Source: Chloroflexi bacterium RBG_19FT_COMBO_55_16 (GTDB taxonomy: Bacteria; Chloroflexota; Anaerolineae; Anaerolineales; UBA4823). Taken from it: a stretch of DNA of 19,042 nucleotides. Both the position numbers and the translations under genes were made by a program. Shown here piece after piece: positions 1 through 6,850 of this stretch (positions are counted from its first letter, which is position 1; every line of letters starts with the position of its first letter). The stretch spans positions 1 to 19,042 of the forward strand of contig MGOK01000111.1 of assembly GCA_001795335.1 (NCBI GenBank). Direction: 5' to 3'. The notes under the pieces are model-generated. The model saw only the letters and a list, made by a program, of their open reading frames with translations. It was not told where the DNA came from and searched no databases.

Positions 1-1001
1 TCTTCGCTTTGCGCCTCTTCTTCTGACCATCCCAGCCTCTGTCGGAGCGCCTGTTCTATCTTCTGCTTTTCAACGCGCTCAGATTGTTTTTGCTTGCGTT
101 GCTTGTATTCCTCAACGACGTCAGAGATTCGGTAAGGATCTCTTAAAGTCCGAAACAAGATCTCTCCCGTGTATGTACGCAGGCGTACATTCCCATAATT
201 CAAAAACCTGCCGACCAGGCTGGTGGTTACATTCACAGAAAGTACCGTACCTAAAGGAGCCTCATCCAGGCTCTCGTAAAGCCAGATGACTTTCTCGACC
301 CAGACCACGCGCTGGTTGGTGACAATGTAATAATCATTTCCCCAGTCTATCCAATTCCATACGCCCCACGCCAACCCCGCCAAGCCAGATAATGAGGAAA
401 AAATCGCTCCAACGAGCAAGAATGTCTCAGAGATATCCGGCGAAGTGACATTAAAGATCACAGCTAAGGCAATGAAAAAAAGCACCACTGGCCCAATCAG
501 ATTCAGCAATAAAAGCGCTTCATGCTTGCGGGCAAGTATGATGATAAACTCCTCAGGATTCAACCAATCGAAACGCAGGTTGCGGACCAGGTGTTGGCTC
601 TCAGGGGTTCGCGCCAGGCTAGGTTTTATTTGGGGGAAGTCACGCAGCAGCCGGTAATACTCATCGCTCTCCAGGCGTAACAGCTCGGTAGGTTGGTCTG
701 TTGTGATATAGGCATTAGCCGGTTGGTTGTAGAGTAAGTCCTCCTCTATAAAATGGTCTCCTTCAACCAACGCCCGTTTCTCTTTGTCCACTTGATCAAG
801 CCGCGTTTCCAGGAAAATTCTACCTTTGCGGATAATATAGAAATTTTCCTCCGCATCCCTCCCGGAGAAAAGTCGCTCAGACGGGTTTAGTGAAAGCAGG
901 GTAAACTTGGAAGCCGCCCTGGCGATCTCATCATCGGTCAACCTGGCGAACAATTCCGTTTTCTTCAGGAAAGGGACGATACCCGATCGATCCTCGGTCA
1001 T
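1..1001 (-). CDS. Cyclic-nucleotide-binding-like / PH-like membrane protein (partial)
   Basis: The start is inside the window and the stop lies beyond the left edge; about 333 codons are visible. Residues about 1-140 look like a cyclic nucleotide-binding beta-barrel (FYIIRKGRIFLETR, then EGDHFIEEDLLYNQPANAYITT where the phosphate-binding cassette should be). Two hydrophobic segments follow (around LLLLNLIGPVVLFFIALAVIF and FLLVGAIFSSLSGLAGLAW). After them comes a bacterial PH-like domain (DYYIVTNQRVVWVEK ... VLSVNVTTSLVGRFLNYGNV), then a charged tail rich in Lys, Gln and Glu. The cassette has Ala where cyclic-nucleotide binders carry the phosphate-binding Arg, so the ligand may be different or absent. 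No Shine-Dalgarno is seen. The ATG lies six bases after an extended -10 box. Likely a membrane sensor or scaffold; ligand unknown. Confidence 0.85.
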   Translation of the reverse strand, partial: MTEDRSGIVPFLKKTELFARLTDDEIARAASKFTLLSLNPSERLFSGRDAEENFYIIRKGRIFLETRLDQVDKEKRALVEGDHFIEEDLLYNQPANAYITTDQPTELLRLESDEYYRLLRDFPQIKPSLARTPESQHLVRNLRFDWLNPEEFIIILARKHEALLLLNLIGPVVLFFIALAVIFNVTSPDISETFLLVGAIFSSLSGLAGLAWGVWNWIDWGNDYYIVTNQRVVWVEKVIWLYESLDEAPLGTVLSVNVTTSLVGRFLNYGNVRLRTYTGEILFRTLRDPYRISDVVEEYKQRKQKQSERVEKQKIEQALRQRLGWSEEEAQSE

Positions 1002-1007
1002 AGATTC

Positions 1008-1016
1008 ATTTTAGCA
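1008..1016 (-). promoter_or_regulatory. Extended -10 promoter, probably leaderless
   Basis: On the minus strand TGC-TAAAAT (TGn extended -10) is followed by exactly six bases and then the ATG of the cyclic-nucleotide-binding-like gene. A start site about seven bases after the box would fall on the ATG. No good -35 is present. The same arrangement occurs before the gene starting at 10120. Confidence 0.5.
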
Positions 1017-1049
1017 TGATCCAGGATTTTCGTGGTAAACGATGAGAGA

Positions 1050-1058
1050 TGATAAAAT
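1050..1058 (+). promoter_or_regulatory. Possible extended -10 for the phosphohexomutase gene
   Basis: The 170-base gap between the divergent genes holds TGA-TAAAAT on the plus strand, an extended -10 pattern, which would give a leader of about 105 bases. There is no convincing -35, and the region is AT-rich, so chance matches are likely. Confidence 0.25.
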
Positions 1059-1171
1059 CAGTCTAATTATAGAAATAAAGTTGCTCGCACTTCGGGGGCC
1101 ACGCCAACCTGTTTCTGAACAGACTACGTGACCATACGAGTACAAGATTAACTGAATCAAGGAGCACATGC

Positions 1172-2632
1172 ATGCCTATCCATTTTGGAACCGACGGCTG
1201 GCGCGCCGTCATCTCAGACACCTTCACGTTCCATAATCTGCGCCTGGTAGCCCAGGCTATAGCCGACGCGGTAAGATCAGATTCCTGGAATAACGGCACC
1301 CAGATTGGAGAACCGCCAGATGCTAATAAAATGGTGGTTGGCTTTGACACCCGCTTTCTATCCGACCGCTATGCTGCAGAAGTCGCCAGAGTGCTGGCCG
1401 GTAATGGCTATAGTGTTCTCCTGAGCCAGGGCGACGCGCCAACTCCAGCTATCTCCTATGCGGTGCGCCACCAGCGGGCGATCGGCGGCGTCGTGATCAC
1501 GGCCTCCCACAACGCGCCGCGTTACAACGGAGTTAAATTGAAGGCTTCTTACGGCGGCTCTGCCCTGAGGGAACAGTGCCGACGAGTTGAAGTCTACCTG
1601 AACGACAATGAGGAGCGCGGTCGCGGCCCAAACCTGATGGATTACGAGCAAGCCCGGCAGGCAGGCTTGTTGCAACGATTTAACCCGCTCCCCCCCTATT
1701 ATGACCACCTGCGCACCCTGATCAATTTCGATGCCATTGCCGATAATCCCCAGCGAGTGGTTGTGGATTCAATGTACGGGGCCGGGCGCGGCATCATCAA
1801 GAGCATCCTGAAAGGGACCGGTTGCGAAGTGCGGGAAATCCGCGGTGAAATGAATCCCGGCTTTGGCGGCGTACACCCCGAGCCGATCGGTCGCTATCTT
1901 GGCTCTCTGGCTGGGGCGATCAGCACCGGTATGGGCGACTTGGGGTTGGCGACGGATGGCGACGGCGACCGGATCGGAGCGATGGATGAGCGGGGAAACT
2001 TTATCGACCCCCATAAAATCATGGCGCTGGCATTACGCTTCTTAGTAGAAATGCGCGGCTGGCGTGGGCCAGTTGTCCGCACGGTTTCCACGACCCGCAT
2101 GATTGACCGGCTCGCAAAGAGTTATGGACTCCCGGTTTACGAGACCCCGGTTGGCTTTAACTTTATCGCAGACTATATGCTTAAAGAGGATATACTGATT
2201 GGGGGCGAGGAGTCCGGTGGGATCTGTTTCCGGGGACACATTCCTGAAGGAGACGGCGCACTGATGGGTTTGCTCTTGATCGAAATGGTGGCAACCCTGG
2301 GAACTTCACTCCACGATTTGGTGAACAAACTCCTTAAGGACGTTGGTCCCGTGTATTACCAACGGACAGACATGCGTCTGAACCGGCCGGTAGCAAAGGA
2401 ACAGATGACGCGCTATCTCTTAGAAGAAACACCGCCGCAGATCGGGAGTGAAAAAATCCTTGAAATTCAATCGCTCGATGGTGTGAAGTATGTCCTGGCA
2501 GACGATTCCTGGCTGTTAATCCGTCCATCGGGCACTGAACCAGTACTGCGGGTGTATGCCGAAGGCCGCAGCCCAGAGATGGTCCAAGCCCTCCTGGATT
2601 ATGGTGAAAGAGTCGCTGAAAGAACGACTTAA
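1172..2632 (+). CDS. Phosphoglucomutase/phosphomannomutase family enzyme
   Basis: An alpha-D-phosphohexomutase of 486 residues, a normal length. It moves a phosphate between C1 and C6 of a hexose through a phosphoserine, supplying sugar phosphates for polysaccharide or glycogen synthesis in the cytoplasm. All four active-site blocks are visible: GTDGWRAVI at the N terminus; the catalytic serine loop TASHN with Ser112; the metal loop DGDGD at 262-266; the sugar-binding loop GGEESGG at about 344-350; and the phosphate-binding loop RPSGTEP at 451-457. The ATG has an AAGGAG Shine-Dalgarno at 1159-1164. Substrate choice (glucose, mannose or glucosamine phosphate) cannot be read from the sequence; the glucosamine-type GlmM is less likely because the serine loop is TASHN rather than SASHN. 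The gene converges on the LPDTG gene with only four bases between stops. Confidence 0.93.
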   Translation: MPIHFGTDGWRAVISDTFTFHNLRLVAQAIADAVRSDSWNNGTQIGEPPDANKMVVGFDTRFLSDRYAAEVARVLAGNGYSVLLSQGDAPTPAISYAVRHQRAIGGVVITASHNAPRYNGVKLKASYGGSALREQCRRVEVYLNDNEERGRGPNLMDYEQARQAGLLQRFNPLPPYYDHLRTLINFDAIADNPQRVVVDSMYGAGRGIIKSILKGTGCEVREIRGEMNPGFGGVHPEPIGRYLGSLAGAISTGMGDLGLATDGDGDRIGAMDERGNFIDPHKIMALALRFLVEMRGWRGPVVRTVSTTRMIDRLAKSYGLPVYETPVGFNFIADYMLKEDILIGGEESGGICFRGHIPEGDGALMGLLLIEMVATLGTSLHDLVNKLLKDVGPVYYQRTDMRLNRPVAKEQMTRYLLEETPPQIGSEKILEIQSLDGVKYVLADDSWLLIRPSGTEPVLRVYAEGRSPEMVQALLDYGERVAERTT

Positions 2633-2636
2633 GGTT

Positions 2637-3191
2637 TCAGCTCGTGGCTCGCAAGCGCCTGGCCAGGAAAATGATCACGATCAAGACAAACGCCAGGCCT
2701 ACCAACATCGGCAGACCGACATCTTCCGCAAAACCGGTGTCTGGCAAGCCTGAAGCAGTGGGGGATGCAGTCAGTTTTCCAGCTGCAGCCTCAGTCAGCA
2801 GGGCAGCCACCGTTGCGGTTCGATCCACTGTCGGCGCGCCACCTTGAGTCGGCGTAACAATAACCGGGGTTGAGGTGGTTGTCGCTGTGGGCATAACTGG
2901 CGTGACGGTGGGCGTCGCCGTCCACTTACCTGCCTGGGCAGTTTGCTCGGCTGCCATCGCCACTTGCGTGTTCTGGGCATTGGCTGTGGCAACCTGAGCG
3001 GCTTGTTGACTGCGTTGTCGCGGCGCTAATACCAGGGCATATAGCGCCAGGCAAATCAACGCCAACAGCATGATCCCACCAATGATGCCAGCCACGATGA
3101 AGAAAGTGCGATTTCCGGAATCTTCTGGGGGCGGCACACCCTCTTCTGGCTCTTCCGGTCCCAAATCCATGTTCATATCTTCTAAGACCAT
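2637..3191 (-). CDS. Threonine-rich surface protein with LPDTG sorting signal
   Basis: A 184-residue protein. It starts with an acidic, proline-rich N terminus of about 28 residues with no signal peptide. A hydrophobic helix follows (about 30-55, ending in APRQR), then an Ala/Gln-rich stretch and a Thr/Pro-rich stalk (about 88-145). The end is a classic sorting signal: LPDTG at 149-153, a hydrophobic helix (about 159-177) and a basic RRLR tail. In Gram-positive bacteria such a tail is cut by sortase and joined to the wall. Here the protein would also be held by its first helix. The start is supported by a GGAGGAGA Shine-Dalgarno about eight bases upstream. It is the last gene of the minus-strand run, 57 bases after the barrel/KOW gene. 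No sortase gene is in the window. Function unknown. Confidence 0.82.
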   Translation of the reverse strand: MVLEDMNMDLGPEEPEEGVPPPEDSGNRTFFIVAGIIGGIMLLALICLALYALVLAPRQRSQQAAQVATANAQNTQVAMAAEQTAQAGKWTATPTVTPVMPTATTTSTPVIVTPTQGGAPTVDRTATVAALLTEAAAGKLTASPTASGLPDTGFAEDVGLPMLVGLAFVLIVIIFLARRLRATS

Positions 3192-3248
3192 AATATAATC
3201 TCCTCCTGATCCTCAGGGTTGACATTCCCGAGGTCTATCTCTCCATTT

Positions 3249-4316
3249 TTACTCCAAAACCTCAAGGTTCGCTAGTGGCAAATATGCTTCTGTGCCGTTC
3301 TCCAAACGCACCTGCGCGGCGAGAGCTCGAACACCGCTGGGAAATACTTCTAAACCAGATGGCAATGCAATGATCGTGCCAACCTGTGAATGCCAGGGCG
3401 CTCGGAGCACCCGCACGCGTTGATTGAGCGAGAAAACTGTCGCTTCCCGCGGTCCAGGTGGCATATCGGTGACTGGCAGAGGGATGACGATTTCAGGGCG
3501 CGTGTTGGCGTAGGGATCATAAGGCTCAGCGTTCAATGCCACCTCACGCTGCTCATGGGTGGCGAGTAGATTGAATGCCACAGTATTCATGGGGAGAAGA
3601 CCAAATCCTTCCAACACCACGATCGGGAATGGAATGCGGGCCGCGATCGGCACCAACGAAGCCGCTATGCTGGCAAGGATTAATCCGCGCAAAGGCAGTT
3701 CAGCTGCAGTCTGGAGAACACTGGCTTCCCCGCAGAAGCCTGCTAGAATCACCGATCCACGCAGGCTGACATCCAGCCTGTCAGCGGTCAGCACGTCTTC
3801 CGGATTACTGATCAATACGTTCAGTAAACCAATATCGATACCTCCATTTCCCCACACCCCCTGCACTAAAGCCCCCCTCGCCTCGATCACTGCCCCCCGC
3901 TCTACGACGAGGGAGAGCACAACCCCTGGCATGCCAGCCCGGAGCTGGTATGGGGGACTCTCTATTTCCAAAAAGACTTTCCCCTTCCCGGTCAGGATCA
4001 CTTTTCCGCTGCGCGGGGCACGCACTACGCGGCTGGCCCACCCCACCGGTCCAGCAATAATATCCCCTTCACTAACCGGCTCGCCGGCTTTCCGTTGGAT
4101 GTGTTCGTCTGCTCGTTCCGCTGTCATTCCAAGACCGCGCGCTACGTCGAGCATTAAGTGCTGAGGAGTCAAATTTGCCTCCGCCAGGATATCGGCTGGA
4201 TTTAATTTCTGCCCTTTCCGTACCAGGACCCGACCGGAAACCGGCAACAGGCGTTCGCGCCGGATCGTCGTAAGGGGAAGAACATGCGTCACTGGGGCTA
4301 AAATGCTGTCTACCAT
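3249..4316 (-). CDS. Barrel-domain protein with C-terminal KOW-like segment, unknown function
   Basis: About 355 residues from the ATG at 4316; a GTG at 4412 would add 32 residues and overlap the MutL gene by 25 bases. Neither start has a strong Shine-Dalgarno. I prefer the ATG because the extra 32 residues are polar and look unlike a domain, while recognisable sequence begins just after it (HVLPLTTIRRERLLPVSGRVLVRKGQ cut short here). Two Gly-rich beta patterns (PVSGRVLVRKGQKL and APRSGKVILTGKGKVFLEI) resemble biotinyl/lipoyl or RnfC/NqrA-type barrels, but there is no lipoylated or biotinylated lysine motif. A hydrophobic middle part (LRGLILASIAASLVPIAARI) may be a buried core. The C terminus (RVRVLRAPWHSQVGTIIALP) resembles a KOW beta-fold. 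It has no signal peptide, so it probably works in the cytoplasm, beside the MutL-like ATPase encoded directly upstream. Confidence 0.75.
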   Translation of the reverse strand: MVDSILAPVTHVLPLTTIRRERLLPVSGRVLVRKGQKLNPADILAEANLTPQHLMLDVARGLGMTAERADEHIQRKAGEPVSEGDIIAGPVGWASRVVRAPRSGKVILTGKGKVFLEIESPPYQLRAGMPGVVLSLVVERGAVIEARGALVQGVWGNGGIDIGLLNVLISNPEDVLTADRLDVSLRGSVILAGFCGEASVLQTAAELPLRGLILASIAASLVPIAARIPFPIVVLEGFGLLPMNTVAFNLLATHEQREVALNAEPYDPYANTRPEIVIPLPVTDMPPGPREATVFSLNQRVRVLRAPWHSQVGTIIALPSGLEVFPSGVRALAAQVRLENGTEAYLPLANLEVLE

Positions 4317-4387
4317 ATGTTTCGAGGCTAACGACTTGTCTTCTGTACTACTATCCTTTGGTGCAAAATCGGTTCCAGAACATGACC

Positions 4388-6142
4388 TTATCCACCTAAA
4401 GTCCAGATCCACCTTTTGAATAAATCTCGCCGTCTGCCGGGGTCTTCAGGCAGGTGTAACGGCCGGCCACGGGCATCGATCACCACGCCTAGAGCGCCGC
4501 CTACCACCCGCACACTGCCACCTCGTCCAGGACCACCCAGGCCGATGTCAGCGCGGTGCAATGGATGCAAATGTAAGCGCGCAGATTGACCCATTGGAAT
4601 CGGCAGCGCCTCCAGCGTTCCCTGTTTTACATCAAAACTCGTCTCATCGCCTGATTCGTAAGTTACGCGCAGGCGCAGGATAGGCGTCCCAGACCGGGCA
4701 GACGAGATCGGTGAGATAACCGTGGCCAAGCTGAGAAATGTGCTTGATTCGAGCACCTGCACAGCCAGGATTGGATTGATCTTTGCCGCAGCTCCCAAAG
4801 GAGCTGCAAGATGGTTTTGATCCAACACCAATGTGGTGATGCTAGTAGGCTGGAGACCATCTAGCAACATCAGCAAACTATGCCCTGGGGAAGGAGCGTT
4901 TGCCAATACGCTGCCGGCTGCCACGATTGGCTCGAACCCTGGCAGCAGGTCAGCGCGCGCCTGGCTGTTGGTCTTCGGAAAGTCACTGGAAGCCAGGGCG
5001 ATCCCTTTCCGGATTGCTTGGCGGGCTATGGCCTGCTCTATTGCCAGTTCCTCTGCGCTCACAGGCACAGTGGCTGGGTGAACCATTTTGTTATAGATAT
5101 AATCGCGTACGTAATCCGGGCCGACTTCTAGCGGAAGCCAGCGGGTGATCTGGTTTAGGGACATGGCGTCCAGCATCCCCGTCAAGCCCCTGCCTAAGCC
5201 GAGCTGCGGATAAACTCCTAAAGATAGCTGGCCGGCGAAAGCAGCCGCGACTGTCATTGCCGAGGCGCCTATATCGATGCCCAGGACACCTTTAGCTGGA
5301 TCGTAGACGTTGCTTAAGAATTGAATGATGCGTCCAAAAGCTGTCGCCGTTGGGAACAACTGTTTTCCAGCCCAAGCGTCCAATTCGCTTACTCCCGGTA
5401 CCTGGCGAGCGCGCAGCGTTCGAAAGATTCCCGCCATCTTGACTTGAGCAGGTGCCAGCTGCTCAACATCCAGGCTCGGCCGGATATTGGGGGCAATGTG
5501 TAAGTTAGTTAACGACCGTAAGCCTGACTGGACCTCCCCGATCAGCGCCTGGTTGCCAGCGAATAGCACCTGCGGTCGTGCTTCCTTGGGTAGCAAGGAG
5601 CAAGCCAATCCCACCGTTTCTACCAATCTGAGCACCGAATGTGAAGCCCCCCCCTCTGTCCCCCCCGCCAGGATGATGGCGTCTGGCCTCTGGCTTAGAA
5701 TCGTGTCAAGCTGCGCTTCGGACTTTCGCCGGTCATTCAGGCCAAGGGTTTCGACCACTCGGGCGTAAGTCGTTGTCGCCAACCGGCTGGCGCTTTTCAG
5801 CGAAATATCTTCCAGTAAGCCGATCGCCATAACTTTAAGCGGCGGACCCGCGGACATTGTGGCCACAAATGTGTCTACGCCCGAACCATCCTCCTGGCCC
5901 GGCACGATCAGGCGCTGATCCTCACCGATCAGTTTTTTCCCAGTGACTTCTTCAAGCTGGTCTAAGGCGTTGTGGATACCCTCCCCGATGTGGTTATAGG
6001 GGGCCGCAGCGGTGGTGGGAGCAGTCCCTACCGCCAAGAAACGGTACTGCCCAGCGACAACATCAAACAATACAGCGCGGGTCGTGATCTCACCAACGTC
6101 GATAGCCAGCAGAGAATCGTTATCGCGGAGTGGAGCAGCCAT
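4388..6142 (-). CDS. MutL-like ASKHA ATPase (glutamate mutase MutL family)
   Basis: A 584-residue protein of the actin/Hsp70/sugar-kinase fold. The first phosphate loop is LAIDVGEITTRAVLFD near the N terminus and the second is GVLGIDIGASAMTVAAAF near residue 290. A Gly-rich AGGTEGG loop lies near 160 and an adenosine-type IVAAGSVLANAP segment in the C-terminal half. The family is named for MutL/GlmL, encoded with B12-dependent glutamate mutase and thought to act as its chaperone or reactivating ATPase. No cobalamin-binding subunit (DxHxxG motif) or mutase subunit is in the window, so this copy is an orphan and probably serves another partner. It begins six bases after the upstream membrane-protein stop, with a GAGGTGAG ribosome site. 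The C terminus ends in a conserved-looking basic stretch (ARGRPLHLPEDPGRRR). Family call is firm; role is inferred. Confidence 0.85.
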   Translation of the reverse strand: MAAPLRDNDSLLAIDVGEITTRAVLFDVVAGQYRFLAVGTAPTTAAAPYNHIGEGIHNALDQLEEVTGKKLIGEDQRLIVPGQEDGSGVDTFVATMSAGPPLKVMAIGLLEDISLKSASRLATTTYARVVETLGLNDRRKSEAQLDTILSQRPDAIILAGGTEGGASHSVLRLVETVGLACSLLPKEARPQVLFAGNQALIGEVQSGLRSLTNLHIAPNIRPSLDVEQLAPAQVKMAGIFRTLRARQVPGVSELDAWAGKQLFPTATAFGRIIQFLSNVYDPAKGVLGIDIGASAMTVAAAFAGQLSLGVYPQLGLGRGLTGMLDAMSLNQITRWLPLEVGPDYVRDYIYNKMVHPATVPVSAEELAIEQAIARQAIRKGIALASSDFPKTNSQARADLLPGFEPIVAAGSVLANAPSPGHSLLMLLDGLQPTSITTLVLDQNHLAAPLGAAAKINPILAVQVLESSTFLSLATVISPISSARSGTPILRLRVTYESGDETSFDVKQGTLEALPIPMGQSARLHLHPLHRADIGLGGPGRGGSVRVVGGALGVVIDARGRPLHLPEDPGRRRDLFKRWIWTLGG

Positions 6143-6148
6143 CTCACC

Positions 6149-6850
6149 TCAGGAGGAGGGGAACAAGGGTAATAGTAATGGTTTCACGAAGTTGACCAGG
6201 AAATACAACCGCTCAATTAATGCCACCATCGCCGCGCTATAAATGCCGGCGAAAATAAAACCCAGTGTAATTGCGATAAACGCCTGGCCGACCTGGCCCA
6301 AGCCTTCTAACCACACCTGCACCTGTGACGGTTGCTGAGCGCGCGAGCTGACCCCAAAGTGAAAATAGGCCAGCGTCGCAATTGTTCCAATCAGGATAAT
6401 CACCCCGTTTACCAGCTTTAATCCCAGGCTGGTATCTATCGCCCCAGCAGACTGGAGGTCAAAAAGGTTGATCGACGCGTAAGCCTGGGGGAAAAGTGTA
6501 CCGGTAACGGCGCCGCCAACTGCCGCTGCCGCTCCCACCCCAACCAGAAAAGCCACAGGTAGGTTGCCCAACGGCGACAATCGGGGAGAAATCTTGGTCA
6601 GTAAAAGCCACCCTAGCACCATTGGCACTAACGCCAGGATCCGCTCGGCGCGTGACCCATCTAAAAGAGGGATCAACAGACGAGGCACCAGCACATTATT
6701 AACCGCCATAATGGTCGCAAAACCAGCCGCTACGCCAATAAAAATATGGATCGCCAATCGAAAGAGGGGGTTATCTCCAATAATATAGCTGAACACGAGC
6801 AGCGTGAAAATGAATCCCAGGATAGCGCCGACCAGATCAACTATACTCAC
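6149..6850 (-). CDS. Polytopic membrane protein of unknown function
   Basis: 233 residues with six or seven hydrophobic segments, starting with IVDLVGAILGFIFTLLVF and ending with a segment near LYFLVNFVKPLLLPLF. The open frame extends upstream to 6970 inside the zinc-ribbon gene, but the likely start is the GTG at 6850-6848. It overlaps the upstream stop as GTGA and is preceded by AAAGGCGAGG. From that start the first residues lead straight into the first helix, whereas the longer version would add 40 basic, non-membrane residues. I recognise no family. The position between the zinc-ribbon membrane protein and the MutL-like ATPase suggests it is part of the same membrane assembly. Confidence 0.8.
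   Translation of the reverse strand: MSIVDLVGAILGFIFTLLVFSYIIGDNPLFRLAIHIFIGVAAGFATIMAVNNVLVPRLLIPLLDGSRAERILALVPMVLGWLLLTKISPRLSPLGNLPVAFLVGVGAAAAVGGAVTGTLFPQAYASINLFDLQSAGAIDTSLGLKLVNGVIILIGTIATLAYFHFGVSSRAQQPSQVQVWLEGLGQVGQAFIAITLGFIFAGIYSAAMVALIERLYFLVNFVKPLLLPLFPSS

Noticed and set aside
2633..2660. Terminator between the convergent phosphohexomutase and LPDTG genes
   Set aside because: No stem with a T-run is visible; the stops are only four bases apart.
3559..4164. 201-codon plus-strand frame opposite the barrel/KOW gene
   Set aside because: Low-complexity Arg/Ser/Pro/Thr composition and no ribosome site; the minus-strand gene fits the operon.
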